Shown in pieces: positions 51,752 to 60,708 of a stretch of 64,000 nt of DNA (positions are counted from its first letter, which is position 1; each line of letters starts with the position of its first letter). The stretch is from Coprococcus comes ATCC 27758. GTDB lineage: Bacteria; Bacillota; Clostridia; Lachnospirales; Lachnospiraceae. The stretch lies in contig NZ_CP102277.1 in the NCBI RefSeq assembly GCF_025149785.1, positions 1,798,001 through 1,862,000 of the forward strand, read 5' to 3'. Under the pieces are notes generated by a model that was not told where the DNA came from, did not search any database, and was given only the letters and a program-made list of their open reading frames with translations. The translations under genes and the position numbers were made by a program.

Positions 51752-52821
51752 TATTTTGTTCCTCCCATCATATCCATAAATCTGTCAAACAAGTAACCAG
51801 AATCCTGTGGTCCCGGGCAAGCTTCCGGATGGAACTGTACTGTGAAAATATTCTTTCCAACGTATGACATTCCTTCGTTTGTATTGTCATTGACGTTCAC
51901 AAATGCAGGTACTGCAACGCTTTCCGGAATACTATCAGCATCTACAGCATACCCATGGTTCTGGGAAGAAATATAAACTCTTCCTGTCTGCAGATCTTTT
52001 ACCGGATGGTTTCCGCCCCTGTGTCCGTATTTCAACTTATAGGTCTTACCACCGTTGGCGAGTGCCATCAGCTGATGTCCCAGACAGATTGCAAAGATCG
52101 GGATATCTGAGTCGTATAATTTTCTGATTTCTTTAATAATGGAAGTGCAATCCGCCGGATCGCCAGGTCCGTTCGACAGCATGATACCGTCCGGATTTGC
52201 GGAAATGATCTCTTCTGCAGGTGTATTTGCCGGGTAAACGGTAACTTCACATCCACGATCATTTAAAGACCTTGCAATGTTGTTCTTAGCACCAAAGTCC
52301 ATCAATGCAACTTTTGGTCCATTGCCTTCTAAGACATATTTTTCACTGCAAGTTACTTTGGAAACTACATCTCCTACTTTGTATGCATGAAGTTTCGGAA
52401 GTACCTCATCCAGATTGTAATTTTCATTCGTTGTGATCATACCATTCATTGTACCCTTTTCGCGGAGGATTTTGGTAAGTGCTCTGGTATCAATTCCTGC
52501 AATTCCCGGAATATCCTGTTCTTTCAGGAAATCCTGAATTGTACCTTCACAACGGAAGTTGCTTGGCATTCTGGACAATTCTCTTACAATATAACCATCC
52601 GGCCACGCCTTCTTGGACTCCATATCCGGTGTAATACCATAGTTTCCGATCAGCGGATATGTCATGACAACGGCCTGTCCGGCGTAAGAAGGGTCTGTCA
52701 GCACCTCTAAGTATCCAGTCATTGAAGTATTGAATACAATCTCACTAATCATATCTTTTGTTGAGCCGATGCTTGTGCCTTCAAACACAGTTCCGTCTTC
52801 TAAAATTAGAAACGCTTTCAT
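51751..52821 (-). CDS. carA: Carbamoyl phosphate synthase, small (glutaminase) subunit
   Basis: 356 residues. N-terminal CPSase domain (MKAFLILEDGTVFEGTSIGS, FNTSMTGYLEVLTDPSYAGQ) and C-terminal class I glutamine amidotransferase with IFAICLGHQLMALA (nucleophile Cys) and QFHPEACPGPQD (His-Glu). Supplies ammonia to CarB. Preceded by a 5' leader with a terminator hairpin (52862-52902) and a promoter at 52924-52952. Confidence 0.97.
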   Translation of the reverse strand: MKAFLILEDGTVFEGTSIGSTKDMISEIVFNTSMTGYLEVLTDPSYAGQAVVMTYPLIGNYGITPDMESKKAWPDGYIVRELSRMPSNFRCEGTIQDFLKEQDIPGIAGIDTRALTKILREKGTMNGMITTNENYNLDEVLPKLHAYKVGDVVSKVTCSEKYVLEGNGPKVALMDFGAKNNIARSLNDRGCEVTVYPANTPAEEIISANPDGIMLSNGPGDPADCTSIIKEIRKLYDSDIPIFAICLGHQLMALANGGKTYKLKYGHRGGNHPVKDLQTGRVYISSQNHGYAVDADSIPESVAVPAFVNVNDNTNEGMSYVGKNIFTVQFHPEACPGPQDSGYLFDRFMDMMGGTK

Positions 52822-52860
52822 ATGTTCACCTTATCCCTTCGTAATACTCTTTTATTCTCA

Positions 52861-52902
52861 AAAAAGGGGCACTCTTGGAGTCTTTTCAATTCCAGAGCGC
52901 CC
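52861..52902 (-). terminator. Leader terminator (attenuator) upstream of carA
   Basis: Minus strand stem GGGCGCTCT-GGA / TCC-A-AGAGTGCCC followed by CTTTTTTGAG. It stands between the only visible promoter and the carA start, so transcription must pass it: an attenuator, or a regulated terminator. I see no PyrR-binding loop consensus and no leader peptide that I can support. Confidence 0.75.
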
Positions 52903-52923
52903 ACACTTTCTCAAATTGTAAAA

Positions 52924-52952
52924 AGTTTACCATATCTGGTTACAGATTTCAA
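52924..52952 (-). promoter_or_regulatory. carAB promoter
   Basis: Minus strand TTGAAA (52947-52952), 17-base spacer, TAAACT (52924-52929). The next ~20 bases lead into the attenuator hairpin. Confidence 0.6.
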
Positions 52953-53000
52953 TACCTATTTTTTATGTTTATTTTAAAGTGTAATTTTTTTAAAAAAGAG

Positions 53001-53028
53001 TTGCTTTTATTCAAAAATTTGATATAAT
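53001..53028 (+). promoter_or_regulatory. tRNA-Thr promoter
   Basis: TTGCTT (53001-53006), 16-base spacer, TATAAT (53023-53028), 30 bases before the tRNA 5' end. Confidence 0.7.
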
Positions 53029-53058
53029 ATAATTCGTGACTGCGAAAGCAGCACGAAT

Positions 53059-53131
53059 GCTGGAATAGCTCAGTCGGTAGAGCACTTCACTCGTAATGAA
53101 GGGGTCGTCGGTTCAAGTCCGATTTCCAGCT
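53059..53131 (+). tRNA. tRNA-Thr (anticodon CGT)
   Basis: Cloverleaf: acceptor GCTGGAA / TTCCAGC, D-arm GCTC..GAGC, anticodon stem CTTCA / TGAAG around loop CTCGTAA (anticodon CGT, reads ACG), T-arm GTCGG-TTCAAGT-CCGAT, discriminator T. The 3' CCA is not encoded. Confidence 0.95.
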
Positions 53132-53143
53132 TAGTGATCAGAG

Positions 53144-53182
53144 AAAAAGGGAGTGCCTGTTTATCAGACATTCCCTTTTTTG
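53144..53182 (+). terminator. tRNA-Thr terminator
   Basis: Stem AAAAAGGGAgTGcCTG / CAGaCAtTCCCTTTTTT directly after the tRNA. Confidence 0.85.
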
Positions 53183-53221
53183 TATCCGGCAGAAATGCCT
53201 GTGATACCTTCACTGACTGTC

Positions 53222-53428
53222 CTATCGACCGGACATCTGTTTTTCCTGTTCTTCGATCATTTTCTTGACCATATAACCTCCGACAGATCCGTTCTGTCTT
53301 GAAGTTAAGTCTCCGTTGTACCCGTCTGATAACGGTACTCCCAGTTCGCTTGCAACCTCGTATTTAAATTTGTCCAGTGCACCTTTTGCTTCTGGCACGG
53401 CTGCTCTGTTTGATGAACGACTTGCCAT
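53222..53428 (-). CDS. Alpha/beta-type small acid-soluble spore protein
   Basis: 68 residues from ATG 53428 (GGAGG eight bases upstream; the ATG two codons earlier is too close). PEAKGALDKFKYEVASELGV and GDLTSRQNGSVGGYMVKKMI are the two SASP signatures. Binds and protects DNA in dormant spores; includes the germination protease site region (KYEVASE). A TATACTA box (minus, ~53474) resembles a sigma-G -10 but its -35 is poor. Shows that the organism sporulates or descends from sporulators. Confidence 0.95.
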   Translation of the reverse strand: MASRSSNRAAVPEAKGALDKFKYEVASELGVPLSDGYNGDLTSRQNGSVGGYMVKKMIEEQEKQMSGR

Positions 53429-53656
53429 ATTCATTTCCTCCTTTTTTGTAACATTTTGTTTTGTGTTACGCTCCTAGTATATGGAGAATAAATTCAGATT
53501 ACACTGGGAGGTTTTGTTAATTTTAGCATTTTTTATTTTGCAGTAATCAGCACCAGATGAGTATGAAACATTTTAAACTGAAGCATGACACATTTGGTAT
53601 TCTTTGCATAAAAGCAGACTTTGGGAGAAAACTTAGATCATAATATAAAATCCAAG

Positions 53657-54916
53657 TCAGGACAATTCTGCAATTCTGGATACACCTACATAAATTTCGG
53701 AAATTTTATACCATGTACGGTAATCAACAGTTCCGGTTACCGGAAGCCCGAACACCGACTGGAATTTTCTGACGGACGACGCTGTTGCCGGGCCATAAAT
53801 ACCGTCAACTGTGATTTTCGGAATTGCCGGGTATGCACCGGCAATGACATTTAGCTGTTCCTGCATTTGCCGGACTTTTGTACCAGAAGAACCCTGGGAA
53901 AGGGTATACCCTGGCCATGAAGACGGAATGCCTGAAATTTCTTCAGCGGTATTGATGTAAATATCATCTCCGTAATAATAGCGGAGGATTTCTGACGGAG
54001 AATACCCCTGATCACCAAGTGCTTTAGAACCCCATTGGGTCATCCAGTTCGGACACTGAACCTGTCTTCCGTCACAGTATTGTGTCAGAATCGGCTGCCT
54101 TACATTCGGTCTGGAAAGATAATCTGCAAACAGTTCGTCCACCACTGTAGAAATGGAGTCAAAAACATTTCGTTCCGGAATCCATTTGTGATCAAAAGCC
54201 GTAGAAGATGTAATTGTGAAATCATAGCCCTGATTGCGATACCATTCGGTATAAACCCGGTTCAGCGTAAAAGACATGATTGCCAGTACATTTGCCCGGA
54301 TCGTATTTTCCGGCCATGTTGCATAGATTTCACTGGAAGCAACATTTTTGATATAATCTTTATATTTTACATAATAATTCTGTGCGGTAGAATCGCGTGG
54401 TGAGCCATTATGAACAACAATGTATTCCGGCACGACAACTCTGCTTAGCACAATCTCACCGGTTTCGTTTACCGGCTTGATCTCGTTTTCCGGGATTTTC
54501 GGCGGATACACACCGTACAGAGTATGTGCAGGAATCACAAAGATTTCCGGGGTCTGGTCTTCCGTGACAAGTGGACGCAGACGAATCTTCTGAATTGCCG
54601 TCACACCGGCCAGTATTTCCGTTCCTGCGACGTTGACCGGCTCGAATCCCGGAGCGTTTACTTCCAGGGTATATTCCGCATATGGCTGTTCTTCATTTGT
54701 TGCATCCAGGCTATACTCCACAGGCGGTGCGTCAAGCTCAATGGTTTCACTTTGTCCGGAGCTATCGGTTGTCAGTTCTTCCAGTGTGTTTTCAGGAATA
54801 CCTGTATAGGAAATACGGATTGACGCATCTGGAACAGGAAAAGAATCAATAGACGAAGTAATCTGTATCTGCAAATTTCCCCGATCAGAAGTCTGCATGG
54901 CTTTCAAAAATCTCAT
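53657..54916 (-). CDS. SpoIID-like protein with C-terminal peptidoglycan-binding domain
   Basis: 419 residues from ATG 54916. N-terminal Ig/carboxypeptidase-regulatory-like beta domains (~15-115: IQITSSIDSFPVPDASIRIS, LEVNAPGFEPVNVAGTEI). Middle (~180-335) reads like SpoIID: YIKNVASSEIYATWPENTIR (Glu at the catalytic position), ANVLAIMSFTLNRVYTEW, SSTAFDHKW, and ending MTQWGSKALGDQGYSPSEILRYYYG. C-terminal PG_binding_1 domain with VDGIYGPATASSVRKFQ. Probably acts on or binds spore/cell-wall peptidoglycan (SpoIID is a lytic transglycosylase). No signal peptide seen. Next to a SASP gene, fitting a sporulation role. Confidence 0.75.
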   Translation of the reverse strand: MRFLKAMQTSDRGNLQIQITSSIDSFPVPDASIRISYTGIPENTLEELTTDSSGQSETIELDAPPVEYSLDATNEEQPYAEYTLEVNAPGFEPVNVAGTEILAGVTAIQKIRLRPLVTEDQTPEIFVIPAHTLYGVYPPKIPENEIKPVNETGEIVLSRVVVPEYIVVHNGSPRDSTAQNYYVKYKDYIKNVASSEIYATWPENTIRANVLAIMSFTLNRVYTEWYRNQGYDFTITSSTAFDHKWIPERNVFDSISTVVDELFADYLSRPNVRQPILTQYCDGRQVQCPNWMTQWGSKALGDQGYSPSEILRYYYGDDIYINTAEEISGIPSSWPGYTLSQGSSGTKVRQMQEQLNVIAGAYPAIPKITVDGIYGPATASSVRKFQSVFGLPVTGTVDYRTWYKISEIYVGVSRIAELS

Positions 54917-55044
54917 ATCTGATATCCTCAAGGCTTTTTATACTGTCAGAAACATTATATGTAAAAAATGTCTGTGTTGTGCAAAAATGAAGGGTATGTT
55001 ATGATGAAACATACAGATGAGTATTTGGAGGAATTAAATAGATT

Positions 55045-56268
55045 ATGCGAAAAAAGATGCATCAAACAGGGAAATTTTTTTCGTTCATTCTTTTGGGACT
55101 TGGCTGTCTCTGTCTTATATCCGGAGGAATCCTGATCGGCAGACAAATGTCAGCCACTCCGAAAGCAGAGAGTTCCGCGCCGGAAGAAGTTCCTTATGAA
55201 CAGGAAAAAATTACGGATGCAGAGGTTACCGGAGAATTCTACTATGAACAGCTTTCTGATGAAGAGCAAACGGTTTACCGGGAAATTCTTCAGGGTATCC
55301 AGGAAAATAAAAAAGAAATTTATCTGCATTGCAGCAACGCGAATACTGCAAATGAAGTATTTCAGAATGTGTTAAATGACAGACCGGAAATTTTCTGGTG
55401 TGATGGAAATGCAACTTCCACAGAATATTCTCAGTCTGAAGGCCAGAGCCGATATGTAGTAATAGAACCCAATTATCTTTATGAAGGAGAAGAAAAAGAA
55501 CAACGGAATCAGGAGATTGAATCGGCAAGAGCCACCTGTCTTTCTGGCATTTCAGACCTTTCAGATGAATACGAAAAGATAAAATACATTTACACCTATC
55601 TCATAGATAACGTAGATTATGATCTTGATGCACCGGATAACCAGAATATTTACAGTGCTCTTGTCGGAAAAAGATCGGTTTGTGCCGGCTATGCAAAAAG
55701 CTGCCAGTATCTGCTGCAACAACTGGGTATTTACTGCATCTATGTAACCGGACAGACTACAGATCCAAATGGAGGCGTCGCAGACCATGCATGGAATATT
55801 GTTCAGTGCAATGGTCAGTATTATTATGTAGATACAACCTGGGGAGATCCGATTTTTCTCGGCGAAGATAATGGCTATCAGATACCGAACCTGATTGCTT
55901 ACGATTATCTCTGCTGCAGTGAAAAAGAGCTAGAAAAAACACATATGATCAGCACGGACTATGTATATCCGTCATGTCAGTCTGAAAATCTGAACTATTA
56001 TCAGCTGAACGGCATGTATTATGATACCTATGAGCCTGGTATTCTGCGAGAAGTGATCGACAGATCGATTGAGAGCCAGGAGGCTTATACGGTATTTAAA
56101 ATGTCAGATGATGCAGTCTATCAGGATGTCGTGGATGAGATGCACGAAACCCTCATGGAAGAAGGTGCAGGATACCTGGGTGAGCTATATGGACTTTGGC
56201 AGGTTTCTTATTCATACAGTGAAGAAGCATCCCTTAACAAATTTATTATTTACTGGTTTTATGAATAA
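55045..56268 (+). CDS. Membrane-anchored transglutaminase-like (papain-fold) protein
   Basis: 407 residues. Signal anchor FFSFILLGLGCLCLISGGIL (11-30), linker, then a transglutaminase-like domain with the triad: Cys in KRSVCAGYAKSCQYLL, His in GGVADHAWNIV and Asp in YYYVDTTWGDP. Such proteins are extracytoplasmic proteases or cross-linking enzymes with unknown substrates. AAAGGAGG-like TTTGGAGG site. Divergent from the SpoIID-like gene. Confidence 0.85.
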   Translation: MRKKMHQTGKFFSFILLGLGCLCLISGGILIGRQMSATPKAESSAPEEVPYEQEKITDAEVTGEFYYEQLSDEEQTVYREILQGIQENKKEIYLHCSNANTANEVFQNVLNDRPEIFWCDGNATSTEYSQSEGQSRYVVIEPNYLYEGEEKEQRNQEIESARATCLSGISDLSDEYEKIKYIYTYLIDNVDYDLDAPDNQNIYSALVGKRSVCAGYAKSCQYLLQQLGIYCIYVTGQTTDPNGGVADHAWNIVQCNGQYYYVDTTWGDPIFLGEDNGYQIPNLIAYDYLCCSEKELEKTHMISTDYVYPSCQSENLNYYQLNGMYYDTYEPGILREVIDRSIESQEAYTVFKMSDDAVYQDVVDEMHETLMEEGAGYLGELYGLWQVSYSYSEEASLNKFIIYWFYE

Positions 56269-56306
56269 AAAGATAGTGGGCAGAACAATTTGCCCACTAT
56301 CTTTTT
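56269..56306. terminator. Bidirectional terminator between the transglutaminase gene and recG
   Basis: Perfect 14-bp stem AAAGATAGTGGGCA (56269-56282) / TGCCCACTATCTTT (56291-56304) with T runs on both strands, between two convergent genes. Confidence 0.92.
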
Positions 56307-56308
56307 AT

Positions 56309-58369
56309 CTACAACGTCGTTTCCAGATTGTTTCCCGAAATGTATGCCGCAAGCTTTTCACCAAGCAGTTTATATTTTTCGCCTTCTAACAGTGGATCTT
56401 CCCTCAGGATTTCCCCCGAAGCTTCTCCTGCTTTTTTCAGAAGCTCCGAATCCTGGAACACATCTCCGATCCGGAAATCCATTAATCCGCTTTGCCGGAT
56501 TCCAAAAAGATCTCCTGGTCCCCGAAGCTTCAGATCTTCATTCGCAATAAAAAATCCATCATTGGATTTGTTCAGGATCTCAAGTCGTTTTTTTGTCTCT
56601 TTCGTCTTCGAACCACTCATAAAAATACAATAGGACTGGTGTCTGCCACGTCCTACGCGCCCGCGGAGCTGATGAAGCTGCGCCAGCCCAAAACGCTCAG
56701 CATTCTCCACCATGATCACCGTAGCATTCGGCACATTGATACCAACCTCGATAACTGTTGTCGACACCAGGACCTGGATCTCATTCTTTGCAAATGCTCC
56801 CATGATCTCGTCTTTTTCTGCCTGTTTCATCCGCCCATGAAGCGCAGCGATCCGGATCTTGTCACCCATCTCACTTTGCAGAAGCTGCGCATAGTCAAGA
56901 ACATTCTCTGCATCCATTGCCTCGCTCTCTTCTACCATCGGACAAATCACATAGCACTGTCTTCCTTCGGCGACCTGCTTCTGCATAAAGCGGTAAGCAG
57001 TCGGTCGGTAACTGGTATCCACCACACAGTTCTTGATTGGCAGACGGTTTGCCGGAAGTTCATCAATCACCGAAATATCCAGATCTCCATATAAAATGAT
57101 TGCCAGTGTTCGAGGAATCGGTGTCGCACTCATTACAAGAATATGAGGAATTTGTCCTTTCCCGGCAAGTGCCTCTCTCTGACGGACACCAAATCGGTGC
57201 TGTTCATCGGTAACAACAAGTGCCAGATTCTGGTATTCCACCTTCTCCTGGATCAGTGCATGGGTTCCCAGAACAATCTGCACTTCTCCCGCAGCAATCC
57301 TCTGATAAGCTTCCCTTTTTTCCTTTGCTGTCATCGACCCGGTCAAGAGCTCGGTTTTCACCGGAATCTGATACTTTTCCAGCATCTCTATGATTGATTC
57401 GTAATGCTGCTTGGCCAGAACTTCTGTCGGAGCCATCATTGCGCCCTGATAACCGTTCAGTGCCGCCAGAAGAAGAGCCAGAAGCGCTACTATTGTCTTG
57501 CCAGAGCCAACATCCCCCTGGATCAGGCGTGACATCACTAGCTTTCCGCACATCTCCTCCTGGATCTGTTCCCAGACTCTCTTCTGTGCTCCGGTCAGTT
57601 CATATGGCAGATTTGCAAGAAAGCGGTCGATTTCCGACCGCCTTTTTATCACAAATCCGTTTTCGGCACGCTCATTTCGCTCCCTCGTCCTGCGAAGAGC
57701 AAGCACGAAAACTAAAAATTCTTCAAATACAAGTCTCTCTCTTGCATGGTAGAATTCTGCCTTATCCAGTGGAAAATGTATCCCGCGGATCGCATAGTTA
57801 TACTCAGCCAGATGATATCGAAGGCGCAGATCTTTCGGTAGATCATCAGAGACGAGATCCAGATATTCCATCGCACCTTTAACCGCTTTTGCTACCGCAT
57901 TGTTCGTCATACCGGCAGTTAACGGATAAATTGGCTGAAGAGTTCCACACTTTTTATCGTAACTATCCGGTGGTGAAAATAACTCTGGATGCTCCATAAT
58001 CAGCTGATCCTTTTTTGAAACTACCCGTCCTCTTATGATAACCGGCATTCCCTGCTTCAATGTATTACGCAGAAACGGCATACGAAACCAGATCACCTTC
58101 AAAGTACCAGTCAGATCTTTTACGTATGCTGTCGTAATCTGCATACGCTTTCCTCCTCCAACCTGTACTCTTCCGTATATCACGCCTTTTACCGTGCTGA
58201 TCTTTCCTTCTTCCAGCTCTCCTACGCTCACCGGCTCTTCATATACATCATATCCTCTGGGATAATAACGGAGCAGATCGCCGATGGTAAAAATTCCCAT
58301 CTTGTGAAACAGTTCCTCGGTTTTTGCCCCGATTCCTTTCAGGTTACGGATTTCTGACTGCTCATTCAT
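56309..58369 (-). CDS. recG: ATP-dependent DNA helicase RecG
   Basis: 686 residues. N-terminal wedge/OB domain (~50-150), then helicase motor: Walker A GDVGSGKTIVALLA, DEQHRFGVRQREAL (Walker B, DEQH), SATPIPRTLAI, and C-terminal IEVGINVPNATVMVEN-type block (VIEVGINVPNATVIMVEN), QLHQLRGRVGRGRHQSYC. Remodels stalled replication forks and Holliday junctions. Last gene of rpmB-asp23-fakA-recG order, four bases after fakA. Confidence 0.97.
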   Translation of the reverse strand: MNEQSEIRNLKGIGAKTEELFHKMGIFTIGDLLRYYPRGYDVYEEPVSVGELEEGKISTVKGVIYGRVQVGGGKRMQITTAYVKDLTGTLKVIWFRMPFLRNTLKQGMPVIIRGRVVSKKDQLIMEHPELFSPPDSYDKKCGTLQPIYPLTAGMTNNAVAKAVKGAMEYLDLVSDDLPKDLRLRYHLAEYNYAIRGIHFPLDKAEFYHARERLVFEEFLVFVLALRRTRERNERAENGFVIKRRSEIDRFLANLPYELTGAQKRVWEQIQEEMCGKLVMSRLIQGDVGSGKTIVALLALLLAALNGYQGAMMAPTEVLAKQHYESIIEMLEKYQIPVKTELLTGSMTAKEKREAYQRIAAGEVQIVLGTHALIQEKVEYQNLALVVTDEQHRFGVRQREALAGKGQIPHILVMSATPIPRTLAIILYGDLDISVIDELPANRLPIKNCVVDTSYRPTAYRFMQKQVAEGRQCYVICPMVEESEAMDAENVLDYAQLLQSEMGDKIRIAALHGRMKQAEKDEIMGAFAKNEIQVLVSTTVIEVGINVPNATVIMVENAERFGLAQLHQLRGRVGRGRHQSYCIFMSGSKTKETKKRLEILNKSNDGFFIANEDLKLRGPGDLFGIRQSGLMDFRIGDVFQDSELLKKAGEASGEILREDPLLEGEKYKLLGEKLAAYISGNNLETTL

Positions 58370-58373
58370 AAGC

Positions 58374-60041
58374 CTATTCTACCGCCAACACATAGTAATA
58401 AATCGGCTGTCCGCCCATGTGTGCATCTACGTCCATATCCGGATATAATTCTTCAATCTCTGCTGTCAGCTTTTCTGCTTCTTCTTCGGAAACTTCTTCT
58501 CCATAATAGAGACTGATCAGTTCAGAATCATCATTTACCAGCTGTGCCAGCATGTCCTTTGTAGTACCATCGACAGACTTGCCAACTGCAAGGATACCTG
58601 CATCACCAATTCCCATGATATCACCTTCATGGATTTCTTTATCATCGATGTGGGTATCACGGACAGCATAAGTCACCTGACCTGTCTTTACACATTTGAT
58701 CGCTTCCAGCATCGTCTCTTCATTTGTATCCACATCTTCTTCTGCATTGTAATTCAGAACTGCTGTGATTCCCTGCGGAACGGTCTTTGTCGGAATTACG
58801 ATAATATCCTTGTCTTCTGTCAGATCACGCGCCTGATTTGCAGCCATTACGATATTCTTATTATTCGGAAGAATGTAAATATAGTCTGCATTTACATGAT
58901 CGATCGCTGTCAGCATATCCTCCGTACTCGGGTTCATGGTCTGACCACCCTCGATAATGTAGTCCACGCCAAGTTCTTTGAAGATTTCATTTAATCCTTC
59001 TCCGATCGAAACAGCAATAAATCCGACCTTTTTACGTGGCTCTTTGGCTTTTTCTTTCTCTTTCTGGGCTGCTGCAAGCTTTTCTGCATCTTTGATCAGC
59101 TTTTCCTGATGCTCTTCACGCATATTATCAATCTTCATACGGGATAACTGTCCATAAGTAAGTGCTTTCTGGATTGCAAGTCCCGGATCGTTCGTATGAA
59201 CATGTATCTTAACAACGTCTTCATCTGCTACACATACGATAGAATCACCAATGGATTCCAGATAAGCCTTAAATTCTATTTCATCCTTTTCTGTAAATTC
59301 TTTATCCAGAAGAATAATAAATTCGGTACAGTATCCAAATTTGATATCCACTGTACCCTCAGTTTCAGCCTTTGTTGCATTAACAGCCTGAGGAGTTGGT
59401 GCAAGTGCGCTGTAGTCAATCTCTTTACCGAGGAATGCATCATATGCCCCGCGCAGTACTTCCAGAAGTCCCTGTCCGCCGGAATCTACAACACCTGCCT
59501 CCTTTAATACAGGAAGCATATCCGGAGTCTTTGCCAGAACAGTCTCTGCCTCTTCAATCAGCTTCGGGAGAAATTCTTCCAGATCATCTGTCTCCTCTGC
59601 AAGTGTCTGAGCCTTTTCAGCCACCCCTTTTGCAACGGTAAGAATCGTACCTTCTTTCGGCTTCATAACAGCCTTATATGCTGTCTCTTTTGCACGTACA
59701 GCTGCTCTTGCAAGTGCAGGTACATCAATTTCGCTTTCCGTCTTGATGGATTTTGTGAATCCGCGGAGCAGCTGGGATAGAATAACACCGGAGTTACCTC
59801 TTGCACCACGGAGAGAACCGGATGAAATTGCCTTCGCAAGAGAAGCCATATCCATGCCTTCCAGTGCAGTTACTTCTTTCGCTGCCGCCATAATTGTCAT
59901 AGACATATTGGTTCCTGTATCACCATCCGGTACAGGGAACACGTTCAGTTCATTGATATATTCCTTTTTTGCTTCTATATTCTGTGCGCCTGCAAGAAAC
60001 ATCTTCGCAAGCAGTTCTACATCGATACTCTTTGTTGCCAC
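58374..60041 (-). CDS. fakA: DAK2/DegV-domain protein, fatty acid kinase FakA-type (YloV)
   Basis: 555 residues. DhaL-type kinase domain at N-terminus with LNVFPVPDGDTGTNMSMTIMAAA (Mg/ATP Asp residues), RGARGNSGVILSQLLRG, and VDSGGQGLLEVLRG; the C-terminal half is a DAK2-associated and DegV-like part (ENKITL.., NNKNIVMAANQA). FakA phosphorylates fatty acids bound by a FakB protein, feeding exogenous fatty acids to membrane lipids. Between asp23 and recG as in most Firmicutes. Confidence 0.9.
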   Translation of the reverse strand: MATKSIDVELLAKMFLAGAQNIEAKKEYINELNVFPVPDGDTGTNMSMTIMAAAKEVTALEGMDMASLAKAISSGSLRGARGNSGVILSQLLRGFTKSIKTESEIDVPALARAAVRAKETAYKAVMKPKEGTILTVAKGVAEKAQTLAEETDDLEEFLPKLIEEAETVLAKTPDMLPVLKEAGVVDSGGQGLLEVLRGAYDAFLGKEIDYSALAPTPQAVNATKAETEGTVDIKFGYCTEFIILLDKEFTEKDEIEFKAYLESIGDSIVCVADEDVVKIHVHTNDPGLAIQKALTYGQLSRMKIDNMREEHQEKLIKDAEKLAAAQKEKEKAKEPRKKVGFIAVSIGEGLNEIFKELGVDYIIEGGQTMNPSTEDMLTAIDHVNADYIYILPNNKNIVMAANQARDLTEDKDIIVIPTKTVPQGITAVLNYNAEEDVDTNEETMLEAIKCVKTGQVTYAVRDTHIDDKEIHEGDIMGIGDAGILAVGKSVDGTTKDMLAQLVNDDSELISLYYGEEVSEEEAEKLTAEIEELYPDMDVDAHMGGQPIYYYVLAVE

Positions 60042-60058
60042 AACAAGTTCCTCCTTAA

Positions 60059-60418
60059 TTAATCGATCACGCGGACGCCTTCGATATAGATGTTGATCTT
60101 ATCGACGCTCATACCTGTAAATTCTTCAACTTTATACTTCACGTTGCTGATCAGATTGTCTGTTACTGCTGAAATACTTACTCCGTAAGCTACGACCACA
60201 TGAAAATTAAGTGTAATCTTATTCTCATCAGAGATTCCGACCTGGATTCCCTTTGTAAGGCTTTCTTTTTTCAAAAGTTTTACCAGACCATCTTTCATGC
60301 TGACAGCTGCCATACCGACAATTCCAAAACATTCAACTGCTACAGATCCTGCATATTTTGCGATCACTTCCGGATCGATCGTGATGATTCCTAAATCAGT
60401 ACTCATACTTCCCTTCAT
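60059..60418 (-). CDS. Asp23/Gls24 family envelope stress protein (YloU-type)
   Basis: 119 residues from ATG 60418 (GGAGG). DLGIITIDPEVIAKYAGSVA, ECFGIVGMAAVSMKDGL, and NLISNVKYKVEEFTGMSVDKINIYIEGVRV are the Asp23 signature parts. Small cytoplasmic protein near the membrane, linked to cell-envelope stress and to fatty acid kinase operons. Promoter TTGTAA-17-TATAAT upstream. Confidence 0.9.
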   Translation of the reverse strand: MKGSMSTDLGIITIDPEVIAKYAGSVAVECFGIVGMAAVSMKDGLVKLLKKESLTKGIQVGISDENKITLNFHVVVAYGVSISAVTDNLISNVKYKVEEFTGMSVDKINIYIEGVRVID

Positions 60419-60477
60419 ATGCCATCCTCCAATTCTCAAAATTCATATCAATAAATCTATTTTTAAACGTTGAAAAT

Positions 60478-60506
60478 ATTATACTCTATTTCCAATGCTT
60501 TTACAA
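60478..60506 (-). promoter_or_regulatory. Promoter of asp23-fakA-recG
   Basis: Minus strand TTGTAA (60501-60506), 17-base spacer, TATAAT (60478-60483), about 60 bases before the asp23 start. Confidence 0.8.
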
Positions 60507-60519
60507 CCAATGCAGCCCG

Positions 60520-60647
60520 ATAATCAGGCATGCTGACACCTGCCTGATTATACGGCAGCTCACTTAACAGTCCACTGTCGTACATTCGCCAAATACAGAT
60601 CTAATCAGATTTTTGTGCGAGCACAAATCTGGATAACTCCGTATTTG
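60520..60647. repeat. Two strong inverted repeats upstream of the asp23 promoter
   Basis: ATAATCAGGCA (60520-60530) / TGCCTGATTAT (60541-60551), and a nested structure: outer CAAATAC (60590-60596) / GTATTTG (60641-60647) enclosing CAGATTTTTGTGC (60606-60618) / GCACAAATCTG (60621-60631). They lie between the asp23 promoter and the rpmB terminator, outside both transcripts as drawn. No ORF here. Could be an unannotated small RNA, a miniature element or a regulator site. Confidence 0.5.
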
Positions 60648-60662
60648 ACTCATCGTATACGC

Positions 60663-60690
60663 AAAAAACCGAAGCTTAAAAGCTTCGGTT
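60663..60690 (-). terminator. rpmB terminator
   Basis: Stem ACCGAAGCTT / AAGCTTCGGT with T run TTTTTTG on the minus strand, 20 bases after the rpmB stop. Confidence 0.92.
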
Positions 60691-60708
60691 CTTATCATTC
60701 CGCTCAGA

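Noticed and set aside
53059-53131. tRNA-Thr as an integration site of a second element
   Set aside because: The tRNA 3' end is followed by its own terminator and host genes; no integrase or repeated 3' end is nearby.
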